A DNA stretch of 64,000 nucleotides, taken from positions 4,831,001 through 4,895,000 of the forward strand of contig NC_092581.1 of assembly GCF_037975245.1 (NCBI RefSeq), written 5' to 3'. Under the pieces are notes generated by a model. That model was not told where the DNA came from. It saw nothing but the letters and a program-made list of their open reading frames with translations, and ran no database searches. Source of the DNA: Apostichopus japonicus. Lineage: Eukaryota; Echinodermata; Holothuroidea; Aspidochirotida; Stichopodidae. The translations under genes and the position numbers were made by a program. This document shows positions 14,073 to 26,254 of this stretch, piece after piece. Positions within the stretch are counted from its first letter, which is position 1; every line of letters starts with the position of its first letter.

Positions 14073-14128
14073 AGCCAGAGACGAAAAAGCCCTCCCCGCT
14101 GACCCTTCTCTGGATGATGTTTCTGCAG
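14073..14128 (+). CDS. Mini-exon 2 of the candidate spliced ORF
   Basis: The acceptor cacatttcag precedes 56 nt that complete an Arg codon with exon 1 and then read ARDEKALPADPSLDDVSA, leaving one base before a GTATGG donor. Phase in 2, phase out 1. The charged, proline-containing frame looks like coding sequence in an otherwise AT-rich non-coding context. Family not recognised. Reading on through the donor gives a further 17 or so residues before a stop, so an unspliced end is an alternative. Confidence 0.4.
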
Positions 14129-14498
14129 GTATGGCAAGCCAGACCAAGTGGACTGTGATCCGGATACCAATAAACCTGCAAGAATCATAAACGCACCCAA
14201 CTTGGTCAAGCTTATCAAAATTGGTGACTGGAAATGTTGTTGCAGATGTAGACCTGGTTACTGCTTACACAGTATTGCTCATATGTGTATTTACACACTG
14301 CACAGTGCATACTGAAATCTCTGAAAAGACATTTTTATGGACCAAAAATGATAATTGCATTGAAATATGTTGTGGTTTAAATTGTGACGACTATAAAAAA
14401 GTATCATTTTGTTATGTAAAAAAAAAAAATCATCTCTCACTTAAGGTGACATACTCCTATTAGAGTCTATATCCATCCCTTCGATTGTTCTCCTTCAG

Positions 14499-14572
14499 GA
14501 AAAGTGCCAAATGATGTTCGATATATCGGGCAAGTCTTTAACATGGACTTCAGTGTACTTGGAAAAAATTAA
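14499..14572 (+). CDS. Mini-exon 3 with stop codon of the candidate spliced ORF
   Basis: The acceptor tctccttcag precedes 74 nt that complete a Gly codon with exon 2, then read KVPND and VRYIGQVFNMDFSVLGKN up to TAA at 14570-14572. The three exons join with matching phases into a 47-residue frame. An AATAAA signal sits at 15475-15480, inside the element. Product unknown; it could be a captured fragment of a larger host gene. Confidence 0.4.
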
Positions 14573-15474
14573 AATCATTAAATGAGGTTAGTGTGATTAA
14601 ATGTGGGGACCTCATTTAAAATGTACCCCAAAAAATTGACCTAAAAGGTAAGTTTTCTACCATTCAAGACATGCTTATAGTTTGTGATAAAGTACTTCTA
14701 GAATTGTTTTAACTACTTTGTTTTCTGTTCCACCCTAATGTTGCGTCAAGGATAATAACATATTCAACTTACATGTTCTGCATTAATATTGTACCATCAC
14801 ATCCATGGTCAGAAACTCAGAATAATATCACTTCCAAGTTCCTAATTCGAGATGATGATTATAAGGATATTTTCTGGCCCTTTTTAACAGCTAAGGTCAT
14901 ATAGAGCTACTCAAGGCCTTTTTATACCATTTGATTTGACATGGGGTATTATTTTTATAAATAAATTTATAAATATTAATTATTATTTTGTGTATATTAA
15001 ATATATGTTATGTATATTTATATTTAAATATTAATCAAGATAATTTATTTGGCTAAACTTCTATTTTTGAGCTGTGTACTCTCAATTTTTCCCTTTTTCT
15101 GTCTGTCCACATCTCTTCCATGCTGCTATTTTGATGAAACTGATGGAGCCCATAATGATGCATGGTCAGTGGACAATGAGGGTCTTTAAGAAATTGTAGG
15201 TATAGGTCATCAGGGGGTCTAATTGTTTGAAAACTGTTGAACACTGCCAACTTAATGGCTTAGGAGCATTTCAAAGTAATCCCATAAGTATTCTCAAGAT
15301 GTTTTGTCAGAAAAGATTTTGACAATTTTGTAAAAATAAGTTTTCCCAATTGTCCCATAAATATTTATTTTAGTTTTAAATGTTCTTTAACCTTTAGTGT
15401 TTGTTACTGTTCTTTATGAGATGACTTTTAAATGGAATGCTTATTTGTCACATTTTGCATTAATACTGAATGTT

Positions 15475-15480
15475 AATAAA
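15475..15480 (+). terminator. Candidate polyadenylation signal AATAAA
   Basis: AATAAA in plus orientation, downstream of the mini-exons and just before the right subterminal repeats of the element. Such hexamers are common in AT-rich DNA, so this is supporting evidence only. Confidence 0.3.
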
Positions 15481-16705
15481 AATTACCATGAAACTTACAA
15501 TGTGTGTCGCTATCTCATTTCTTAACTAATTAGTACTTAATCTTAAACTAGTCTTGTGACCTAAATAAGTAGTCACAGTTGCAATGACTAATATTTTTGG
15601 TCACTGGACTAAGCTTTGGTCGATAGAGGCATCGTAGTAGGACTAATTTTAATTAGTCAGAAAACTCGATTTTATAAGTCACAAAACTAATGTTATATAG
15701 TCAAATGACTAGAAGAAACTGGTCGATAGAGGCATCGTTGTGACTAATTTTTTTTTTAGTCATATTGACTAACTATTGTTTACAGTGCACCAACATTCAT
15801 TGATTCGCAACATTATATACCAGACTTGTTCCGAGTACACTGAGTACACTTAAAGCCATGAGTACGGTACGGCTTCACATGAAATAAAACTATATTGAGT
15901 ACGTGTATTGTTCAAGTACTATAATTCTGGTATCGTAAATATACACATGTATTCTAATAAACCAAACCGCTATAACTGAGTACACTAGGGAGTAGGGAAG
16001 TTGTCACAATCCCATAATGCTAGGCTGAAGATTGTTATCCCTGTCAGCCGATTTTCCGACCATTTATTTTGTTTTCAATGCATATAACTACAAGAAAAAA
16101 ATTAATATAAGAAGAAGAATGAAGATTTAGTTTCTTATATAATGCACACACTCAGTAATTTAAGACGCTTTTCCACTTATATCTGCAACAATGGTATAGA
16201 AATATCGTCACTTGATAATGTATCCGTGGTTGGAGACGACATATACAGTGTACATACCCTTCCCATGAATCAACGTGACAAACTGCTGTCAAATATCACA
16301 AGTTGTTGAAGTTTTATTTTCATTTATCGCTTCCTTCCTTACCTCTAGGGACACTTAACCCTGTTTCTGAAGTAGTATCTGAGATGACATTAACATAGTA
16401 CTTCACTGTGATCCCATTAGCCTATACCGTACACAACGATAGTTTGAGTTGAATGACACAGATAAAGGAAGTTACAAGATCGGAATTTAAGTGAACACTT
16501 TTGTAAAATAAATCCAGTTCTTTATCCAGCGATGCTTTTGGATAAATTATATAAGTTGATATGAAAATACCACAATTAACAGTACTCCTTATTCGCCAAT
16601 ATTATAGATAAGGTCTCCTTTTGAATTGGTTTATGGAAAATATCAATACCAAAAAAGACCATTCCTTGAATAATTTCACATTCGATTCGATTCCATTCAA
16701 TTTAA

Positions 16706-17277
16706 AAGGAATAGTTCAGGTGTCACAAATGTTTATCTTATATGGAAGAGGACAATAAAAGAAACCCAATAGTGAAGAAATTATTCAAATATCTTTTTCC
16801 GTTTAGGAGATATTCAAGTTTAAAGTTCTCTCTGATTGTGTAGAAACTGCTGAAATCAGACTAGCTGTGACGTCATATCCTCACATTCCTGAAAGGTCTT
16901 TGTTATTTTATTAAAATATTTTGTAAGATTTAATAACTTACAACCAAAATATACATCAGGAGATCTCTTATGTGTCAAGGGAAGTATTTGAGATTTAACA
17001 TCTGAAGAATGTTTGATTATATTTTTTTAGATTTGTGAAAAAAAATGTAATTATTTTTTAATGAAATATATTGACACATGTTAAGGAAGTGAGGATGTGA
17101 CATCACACCCTCACAGTTAGTCTTTCTACACCAGTCATTTGCAAAGAAATTTTGAAATCTTCAAAATGTCATATCTCCTTAACGGAGAATGCTATCATGG
17201 TAGTTTCTTCACTATTCTGTTTGTCCTTTTAAGCTCTTTCATACAAGATAGACATGTCAAACACCTGAACCAATCCT
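16706..17277. mobile_element. TTAA-flanked long-inverted-repeat element (572 bp)
   Basis: TTAA lies on both sides (16702-16705 and 17278-17281). The left arm from 16706 (AAGGAATAGTTCAGGTGT) and the right arm, read on the minus strand from 17277 (AGGATTGGTTCAGGTGTT), stay alignable for about 190 bp. Shared landmarks are aatagtgaagaaa, a ggagatat block, tgtagaaa and, at the inner end, paired tgacgtcatatcctcac / gtgaggatgtgacatca. The central AT-rich loop is about 190 bp. TTAA targets are typical of piggyBac and Kolobok families; no transposase is present. The transcript would fold into a long hairpin. Confidence 0.8.
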
Positions 17278-17281
17278 TTAA

Positions 17282-19717
17282 AAGTAGTTATGAACACTCC
17301 TTACATGGAGAGACTAATTCATTGCTAACTATCACGTAGTTGTGCATCTTTTATGGCGGGGGGAGGGGGGTGGGGAGCAGTTATGTGAGAAGGGGTAAAG
17401 AGATTTAATACGGACCTTGAAATTACAAAAGAAAGAAATTAAGGGCTGTTTTTAAGCTCTGATTTTGTTGCTGGTAGTAAAGTTAATTTACATTTTAATT
17501 AAAACTGTATTTATTTAAAACCGTATACCCAATAGATTACAGACGATAAGACACGTACTGCGCCGTATGTTTCTACATTAATTTTTCAAGAGCAGTAAAA
17601 ATACGGGTTTGGATCGGTTACCAGGACAGAGTTAACAGGATCTCAGACGATTGCTCAAATCGCTTCCACAAATTCTACGAAAATAAAGTACTTTCACCGA
17701 CCGTATCAAACAAACAAGACCTTATCTATCAACCTTAATCAACCTTCCTTATACGAACTATAGCAATAAGATACTTTATCTGTTTATTGCTATAGCTAGT
17801 ATGTGCATTATGGGGACTACATAGACATATAAGTATTTATAGATATTCAGTCTTACCTCAAAGGTGTTCGTACCATGCGTATACCTGGAAATGTTGATAC
17901 AGCTTTCGACGGAACAACATTATACATCCACTCTTTTTTAGAAAAGACTTGCCGACAAGTCATAATTTGATGCATACTTTTTCCGTCCAGAATCAATCAT
18001 CCATCTATCTATCGTCCGCCCCCCCCCCCCCTCAGCCAGTCCGTCCGTCTCTTCCTCTTTGTTAAAATATGGATTTGAAACTTAACTTGTAATAAATATA
18101 TCTAGGCATATACCGGACCGGTTATAATACTTCAAAATATCATTAAAGGAAACATTACCCACCTTGACCTTGCCACTATGTCGTTCCGCCGAGGAATGAA
18201 TTATCCAGCGTCATTTTTAACACGTTTTCCTTCTTTCAAAAAATACAACATTTCGTCACATTCGAATACAGTTTTCTTCCGGTATTGTAACAATCCTCAT
18301 TTCGGTGCACCATCGACAGCGACAACACCAACATCGCAAATTTTACCATGAAGCAATTGTACCGAACTATATCATCTTTTTTTAAGGAAAAGTCAAGATA
18401 GTTGCTGAGCACGAAAACCAAACAACTTTGATCCAATTGATCCCAATGATCCCATTGATCCCATTGATCCCATTGATCTCATATCCCAGTTAACTTATAT
18501 CGAGACTGTAACGTATATGATCATGACGGTTGTTACTATTTCACGAACAGCAAGAGATACAGTATAGTGCGTACAGCTATGAAAGTATTACCGGGCCCTG
18601 TTAGGTTAAACATTTGAATAGTAACAGCTTCCCTCCTAGGATTATTTAGATTTAATCCCACATCCGTTGAATTCCACAAGCATTGTACTAAAATGTTGAT
18701 TAAGTCTCAAATCTGCAATTTCTTTGAATGGGGCCGTCTTAAGACTCTCTGCCAACTGTTTACAGTAAGAGCAAAATTGTGACTGAACCCCTTATTACGA
18801 AATGGATAAGGACATTTCTGAAATAACAAACCATTTTTTTGGTTAAAGGAAGCGGGGGGGGGGGGGGTCTTTATTAAACTAAGAGTCCTGCATTCTTCCA
18901 ATCATGGAGTGTGGATGTATCTCCAGCTCCAACAAATCTATACAGAACTTCTCTTTTTCTCCCTCTTTTTGCAGCCTCTTTATTAGGCTATACTATTATT
19001 GCGAATAGTTGAAATTGAGTTTGAGTTTGATAAAAACAATTACGGTTATTCTGTCCAGGGTGCGTGGTGTCATTTTGTTGGTCCTAATTATTGGGTAATT
19101 AGAAGGAAACAAATACAAATCAACCATCATCGTTGGTCAATGGTGATGGAGATAACTGTCGGGAACAACTCACCCCACCACCCCTCAGACCCCACCCTTC
19201 TGACCCCCTCCCCCTTTCGAAGATATTCTTCCATAATGAAAGACATCGTAAAATGAATTCAACTCAAGTCGATATCATCACCGATATACCAGGGTTAATG
19301 ATTACCATTTGAACGAAATTCCCTGCAGTAACCTCATTGATCCATGCTATTACATACTCGGCGTCCCATGATTTAGACAACCTACAAACTCCACATGAAA
19401 ACACCATCAGAGGACATCAGAGAACAACTCCATTGGCTAAAATGATTTCAAATGTTGCAAAATGTGTATTCCTTTAAAAACTTGAATGTGGTTGATAAAG
19501 ACTTTAGCCTTGATAGAGGTAACACCGTCACAAAATTCTACAAGCGAAATTTATCCCCCTTAGGTGAAGAAATCTAGTATCGAGTCACTGTACTTTGCAT
19601 ATCCTATCATCAAATATGTAAAACACGCTTACAACACCTTTTTAGGGGATTATTAGCAAACATTGTGCACGGTATTATATGACTGTAGGAATATTAAAAA
19701 AGAGAGAGAGAGAGAGG
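17282..19717. other. Unique sequence with small repeats, no gene found
   Basis: Holds G-runs near 17358-17375 and 18853-18868, a C-run at 18017-18030, and a minisatellite of about 10-bp units (gatcccatt) at 18432-18480. No exon could be supported. Confidence 0.4.
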
Positions 19718-21054
19718 GATGGATGCAGTGTTCGACTTATGGCCAAAAAATTGCATAGCAACAAATTTCGACAATTGCTATACAATATTTTTGTTGCATA
19801 GCAGTTCCCCAATATTGAATAGCAGTTTTGAAATTACCACAAAACGGACCAAATGTTGGCGATCAATGTATTAACTAGAAAATGTTTGTTTATTATTATT
19901 ATTTATACTAGTGTTGCTACGATAATCGTTTTCAATATCGGTATCGGCCGATATTTGCAATATCGGCAGCATATCGGTATCGGTAAAATTTTGCCTAATA
20001 GCCGATAACAGCAAACCGATATTGAACTTTTCTTTTTAACAGCTGAGCTACCTGTACTTATTTATACTTGCAATGATTTGTTAATCTGCCCAAGACGATC
20101 CATTTCTTTAGCGTCAGTTAAACTCAGATTCATTTTCGATTAATATCCATGGAAACCTGACTCTCCGTAACATCTAAAAACACGTCTACGGCGCGCAAAT
20201 ATAACCAATGTCCTTCGTGAACCTTGGCCTACACACAGCATTAGTGCAGCATATATACACTGTACTAACCATTCATATCCTCAAAGGCCTCCGTGAAAAC
20301 CTTGAACATGATGCATACAGTAACTGCACAGTTCAGCAGTGTTGGAAAACCTTGTTCAATTTCCCGCGAACACACTGCCGATTTCCCGCCGGTGTTCGCC
20401 TGCCTAGCACGCGTAACGTGCGAGCATAAAGGCGTGGTGTCCAGGGGCCCGTCTTAGGGCTATGGTGGGGTCATGGGGTAGAACCCCTCGTGGGGATCCT
20501 GGGGCGAAATCCCCCGAAAATTGTTGTCATTTTTTGCGATGTCTGGCGATGAAAAAATTCGCAGTTGAGGATGCAAAATACTGACAACTTTTTTATTTCA
20601 ATTGTCACGAAACTGATGAAAATTTTAAAATGACAAGTTAAAGTAGCTATATTATGTTATAAAATGAAAAGAGATTTAATCTGTCTTTCAATCTTTAAAA
20701 AGTGCAACTTACAAAACTTCCGATATTATGAAACAAACAACGTTCAGCAAAGCCCCGTTTCTAGACTGCCTAACAATGAATAGCGTGCACTATGCGTACA
20801 TTTTTACAACTGCAGTGTTTAACCCTATACCCAACTACTGTACCACGGTACATGTGCTGCGAATTTGCCCAGGTACCTTCCCAACAACTGTGAGCTCATC
20901 CCCTGTGTAATACCTGTTTGTTAACATTTTTTTGGCACGTTGCCAGGGAAATTTTAGTTACGTGAGATCCGTAACCGCCGAGGTGGTTAGGCTATTTACT
21001 TTACACTTTACTATGGTAGGATATTATTTTTTCAGGTTTTTTTTTGCTATACGG

Positions 21055-23228
21055 CAGGGACGTAGCCAGGGGGGAGCAGGGGGAGCGACCGCTCCCCCCT
21101 TTCAGTGTCGATTTTTTTTTAAACTGTCGTTTTTTACCATGGTATGTTGTCAGTGCTCTTTTGATCTTGAATACTCGTCAGCTCCGTTAACTCGATTGTA
21201 ATCGTAGTAACATTCACGCCTACTGATACTTACTTAGTGTGGCAGATGCAATTAGCTAAATTTAGCTTATGGCCAATTACAAGCATACAGTTGGTCACTG
21301 CGTAATAAAATACATATTGCCTACCTAACCGCACTCTATGGAATGTCACGGACTGTATGCACAACAACGTCGACAACGTGCGTTCAATGAGTCGTCCTAA
21401 CTTGTTGCACGAACAGCATGTTATGAAGCTAAGCTAGCAATCGTACGTGATACGCACTTCCTATAAATAATTATTACACTGCTAATACACTGCGATAACG
21501 ATATTTGTTTTAGGCCACTGCATATCTGGCTGTATTACAAAATATGAAAGTTTATATTGTCCATCAGTTAAGTTCGTCAAATGTATTAAAGTCCAGACAT
21601 TGGACAATAAACAAGAATCATCCTACTGGAAAACTTGTAAAAGAGCACTATTTTTGTCTTTCTGATATATTATGTAAAAAAACATGTAAAAGAATTTAAA
21701 CAGGAAACAAAACCTGCTGATAATGATATCATATGATCAGGGCGTAACCAGTATGTAGCACGATAGTTTCATTCAACACTCTACCCGCCGAAAAGTCTAT
21801 AGGATCCGATCTTGTCAGTTTTTTAACATGTAGTTAAGAAACCTTTTACGCAGATAATATTTCAGTTGAGAAAACACTTGACAAATTTGCATCAGATGGC
21901 AATCGTCGGATAGCTCTCGCCTTCTCTTATTAGGCTAACTTAAACATTTACTAGCTATACAGTTGTATCAAAGACATTTCTGGACTATATTTGTATCTAC
22001 AAGTATCAGAAGTTGAAAAGTAAGACTACTCTGTACATGTACCTTCAAGGGCGGCGGAACCGGGGGCACAGGGGGCAAGTGCCCCCCACTTTTCCTCAAG
22101 TTAAAAATGTGCCCTTTTTCTACATAAAACTTGTACTCTTGATCACCTTATTAGGTCAGCGATATTTCAGTAAGAGATCTAATCCTAATTTAGAACTAAG
22201 TATGTAGCACTGTAGGCCCGGGCCTACACTTTTTTTGGCCAAGGTATCTTTTTTATTAGAACACCCATAATTCAAATCCATAAGCTTGCTGGACGAGTTT
22301 AAGAGTCTAGACAGGTAAAACTATTGAAATGAACGTAGCAAAATTATGGCTAAATTAGGTGACCTATTCTTCTGTCATCTAGGCTGTCATTCATATCGCG
22401 TGCCCTTTCATTCAATACTCTACCCGCCGAAAAAGACTAGGATACGATCTTGTCAGTTTTTAACATCTACTTAAGAACCCGTTTACGCAGATAAAATTTC
22501 AGTTGAGAACATTCCACAGTCAAATAAGCCTATCGTTGATTAACAGACTTTATATGTATAGAGCTGCAGCACTTCGTTGCCTGTTGTTGTCGCGATCGGC
22601 GTTCCAAGTTCCAAAACAGCCTTTTCGATAAACATTTACTAGCTACAGTTGTATCAAAGACAATTACTGGCTATGGTTGTATCAAAGACATTTCTGGCCT
22701 ATCTTTGTATCTACAAGTATCAGAAGTTGAAAAGTAAGACTACTAATACGGGGGGGGGGGGCGTTGATGGAGTGATGTGTATACGCAAATAAGATAATAC
22801 AATAAGATTTATAAAGGGTACTAAATATCAGGCTGCATCAGTCCAATCGAATTTCTGCAAAGTGCCCTTTGACGTCGGTGCCCCCCCCCCCCAGATTAAA
22901 AGTGCTTCCGCCGCCCTTGTGTACCTTGCTAATGTTAATACATTATGTATGATTGAATTACGTACTTTTTTAACTCGTTTGTTTTTTGGGTTTAAAAGTG
23001 ATATTGAATGAGGTGTCTCAAGTTAGCAAGAGGCCAGGGAACCAGAATGAACATTTGGGAAGGGCCGTTTCCGGCCATCTGGGGGGTTTGTAAAACCAAA
23101 AATTTTCTTGTACGCTCCGCGCCAACCGATGGTGGCGCTCCGCTCAGATAGTCGTGCCTACAACTTTAAAAATCCATATCAATCGCAAAAAGTGCTCTCC
23201 CCCTTTCAAATTCCTGGCTACGTCGCTG
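21055..23228. mobile_element. Middle nested hAT element, TSD ctatacgg (2174 bp with insertion)
   Basis: Left terminus CAGGGACGTAGCCAGG at 21055; right terminus CCTGGCTACGTCGCTG ending at 23228, inverted with one mismatch. A perfect 8-bp duplication ctatacgg flanks it (21047-21054 and 23229-23236). The right subterminal part (23096-23160, ttgtacgctccgcgccaacc) resembles the MITE at 60839-61100, so they belong to related families. About 1.29 kb without the inner insertion. No transposase seen. Confidence 0.9.
22046..22919. mobile_element. Innermost nested hAT element, TSD tgtacctt (874 bp)
   Basis: Left terminus CAAGGGCGGCGGAACC; right terminus GCTTCCGCCGCCCTTG, inverted with one mismatch over 16 bp. 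The flanks carry a perfect 8-bp duplication tgtacctt (22038-22045 and 22920-22927). G-run and C-run subterminal blocks match the 5886 and 62930 MITEs in style. Its interior (22405-22745) contains diverged copies of sequence lying just outside it in the middle element (21770-22030). Confidence 0.92.
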
Positions 23229-23237
23229 CTATACGGT

Positions 23238-23851
23238 CAAGAATAAGTTGTACATTGAGTATAAACTCAATAAATTATAACTTCTACATTGTGATCGACA
23301 GTTCGTAAGTTAAGGTTTGAGTGTTTGCTCCCAAATCTGACTAGGAATTTGTATCGCACAAATCGGCACAATGTGCGATGCTGATTTGGAAACGTCTCGC
23401 AACATTGTCGTTTTGGATCGCATTTTGCGATGCGATACCGGAAAAATCGAACACTGGATGGATGTAGTCAGTAAATTAAATACGTGATCTTCATACAGAT
23501 TACAATATTTTGTTTACAAGAAGTTGACGATGTCTAGTTACGGCGATGCTATAGTGTTTTTGTAGCATGTCTAATCGCGTCATTAACATGTAATATGGCG
23601 AATATCGCCTGCAGCTCAGTAAAGATGGTATTATGATCGTTTTTGCCCCTGGGGTAAATTATTTGTTAGGCTATTTCGGAAGCCTATATCTGCAAGAATA
23701 ATTAAAAACGTTCTGTTGATTTTAAGATTGATGATTTAGTCTCTCTCCGTGATAATTAAAAAATGCAATTAATCGCTGTAAAATTACATCAAGTTACTAA
23801 ATTGGAAACAAAAAGGTATAGATTATTTGGCCATAATATACTGATTGTTAG
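23238..23851. repeat. Tandem duplication, copy 1 (614 bp)
   Basis: The segment starting caagaataagttgtacattg at 23238 recurs at 23852 with no difference that I can see by eye. It begins two bases after the middle element's right target duplication, so it includes the last ~219 bp of the outermost hAT, its gatggatg duplication and 387 bp of flank. Confidence 0.95.
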
Positions 23852-24465
23852 CAAGAATAAGTTGTACATTGAGTATAAACTCAATAAATTATAACTTCTA
23901 CATTGTGATCGACAGTTCGTAAGTTAAGGTTTGAGTGTTTGCTCCCAAATCTGACTAGGAATTTGTATCGCACAAATCGGCACAATGTGCGATGCTGATT
24001 TGGAAACGTCTCGCAACATTGTCGTTTTGGATCGCATTTTGCGATGCGATACCGGAAAAATCGAACACTGGATGGATGTAGTCAGTAAATTAAATACGTG
24101 ATCTTCATACAGATTACAATATTTTGTTTACAAGAAGTTGACGATGTCTAGTTACGGCGATGCTATAGTGTTTTTGTAGCATGTCTAATCGCGTCATTAA
24201 CATGTAATATGGCGAATATCGCCTGCAGCTCAGTAAAGATGGTATTATGATCGTTTTTGCCCCTGGGGTAAATTATTTGTTAGGCTATTTCGGAAGCCTA
24301 TATCTGCAAGAATAATTAAAAACGTTCTGTTGATTTTAAGATTGATGATTTAGTCTCTCTCCGTGATAATTAAAAAATGCAATTAATCGCTGTAAAATTA
24401 CATCAAGTTACTAAATTGGAAACAAAAAGGTATAGATTATTTGGCCATAATATACTGATTGTTAG
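23852..24465. repeat. Tandem duplication, copy 2 (614 bp)
   Basis: Direct head-to-tail copy of 23238-23851. It therefore carries a second copy of the outermost hAT right terminus (ending at 24070) and its target duplication. Confidence 0.95.
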
Positions 24466-26254
24466 TAACTGGATGATTCCTTTTCCAGAACTAATTTGCG
24501 CCTCTGTATAAAAAAAAACTGCCCAGACGTTGGAAAGCTTGAGGTCACACGTGATTGGGCATCTGATCCATGATTGGTTCAATATTACATACTTCGATAC
24601 ATCATTAATATTATATAAAATCTATCAATGAATGAACCAATCATGTGTGAGCAGGAAAACAACATATGTTTTTCTTTGTCCGAAAATACGGGCTATTAAA
24701 CTAGACGTCTGAAAAATGGACCGAACAATTTCTAATGTATTTCTTTATTTGGACACCGTGTGAATGAACGAGGGAGAAACTTTAAGGTCCAAATTGCAAA
24801 GGGTTTATGACCTTGCAGGAGTTTGATAGGAACTTAAAGGGGCTATAATTTCACATCATGAACAGAAATTATATTGAATGTTCTATTTGCATTAATGGTA
24901 CTAATATACTGCATTTTTCCTCTTTAAATATGACATGATAACATTAATTCTAAAGACAACTACACATGTCCTAATTTCGACAATGTATGGGAAATATTTA
25001 AAAACAACAATGATTAAAGCAAGCGTTTTGCCATTTAGGGAACATTTTTGAGGTCAATCAACAATCTTGTAAACTTCATGAAAGATATCTTAACTGCATG
25101 GTTATACAAACGGAAATGGTAGTAAAACCTAACAACAGGAACGACTGCAAAAAAGACTATACATTGCTTTCATGAATCAAAACATTTTCCAGGACATTTG
25201 ATCTATACAACAACTAGTAGAAGAAATGGTGACGGAATTGTCTTCAACTTTTTCTTGACTTTGATTAAAACTAGGACTTCCTAAATATATCTCGAGGCTT
25301 GTAGACAAACGATTTACATAAGAATTCTGAAATAATAAAACCTTTTTCCTACCTTGCGTCAACAAGCACCATGCAATAGCCCATAGGATATAACTGAACT
25401 TATTTTGGCATATATCAAAACAACTGTAACCAGGCTGACGAATATACAAACCCGAGAAATGAACCTTATTTAGCTGAACTATATAAATCTAGTATTTTGA
25501 CTTCTTAGCTTTTAAACTAATTAGAGCTTCTATAGCTCTGAGCTTATTAGCATATCAAACGAGGAATGTATTCTAACAACTTCTCAATTAAATCTGTTAA
25601 ACCTTGTCTACGGATTCTCCCCCTATCCCTTCCAATATGAACTTACAGAAAAAAAAAGTTCAACTAAAATCTTCAGAAGTGAATGAATTCAACCATTATT
25701 CATTCTAATTATCGACAATTTGTTAGTAAGATAGGTTGTCATGATTGGCGTTTTGATTTATCCGTAGTAATTTCTATTCGAATAATATGAATAGTTTGCA
25801 ATAAAACTGGTAAACAATTGATGAACGCCAAAGCCACCCCCCCCCCCCCTTGCATCGTAAAATATGACCACGAAGCTATGGAGAGAAAAAAACAATCACT
25901 AAGTTTTAACATACAACCATGGTAACTTTACAACAACTAGAAAAAATCATTACATTAAGAAAGGAATCCACACGAGAACTTGTTTATGAGTATCTTCAAG
26001 TTCGTAGGCCCTATTTCAATGTAACGTAGATTACAACCGACCATTGAATGTCACTTTGGTAGTCAAAATATGCAGACTTCGATAGGATTGACAACGCCAC
26101 ACTGTGTCGGAGACAACTAACTCGACAGGGGGAGCCAACGAAAGAAAATATCAGCTGACTTCTGCATGGACGCGTCGTTTTTCAGTATACGGATGCTTAT
26201 AAATCCTTGATCTTTGCAGACTATAACACAATTATACTCATTTTTCCCGTCACC
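24466..26254. other. AT-rich stretch, no gene found
   Basis: It includes a loose inverted repeat (cacacgtgattgg at about 24547 against ccaatcatgtgtg at about 24636) and a C-run at 25837-25849. Open frames here lack recognisable features. Confidence 0.35.

Larger units (their letters stand above)
12133..15787. mobile_element. Large inverted-repeat DNA element (~3.65 kb), superfamily unassigned
   Basis: The left end CACTGTAAACATTAGTTAG is matched by the right end, whose reverse complement begins CACTGTAAACAATAGTTAG. Both subterminal regions (12149-12265 and 15530-15780) are crowded with tagtcac / gtgacta motifs in both orientations, and the right one has two copies of tcgatagaggcatcg (15602, 15722). 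No clear target duplication was found: flanks are cgtaacca and caccaaca, so the superfamily is open. No transposase is visible. The interior carries what looks like a promoter, three mini-exons on the plus strand and an AATAAA signal, so it may be a non-autonomous element that captured gene sequence. Confidence 0.75.
19726..23456. mobile_element. Outermost nested hAT element, TSD gatggatg (3731 bp with insertions)
   Basis: Left terminus CAGTGTTCGACTTATGG at 19726; right terminus ...AAAAATCGAACACTG at 23456, the inverted repeat of CAGTGTTCGA. A perfect 8-bp direct duplication gatggatg lies at 19718-19725 and 23457-23464. The element contains a complete second hAT (21055-23228), which itself contains a third (22046-22919). 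Without these and their duplicated target sites it would be about 1.55 kb. It also holds tatcggtatcggccgata repeats (19945-20030). No transposase frame is evident. Confidence 0.85.

Noticed and set aside
19945-20030. A fourth nested hAT starting at the tatcggtatcggccgata block
   Set aside because: The left side looks terminus-like (agtgttgctacgataatcg) but no matching right end or target duplication was found in the window.
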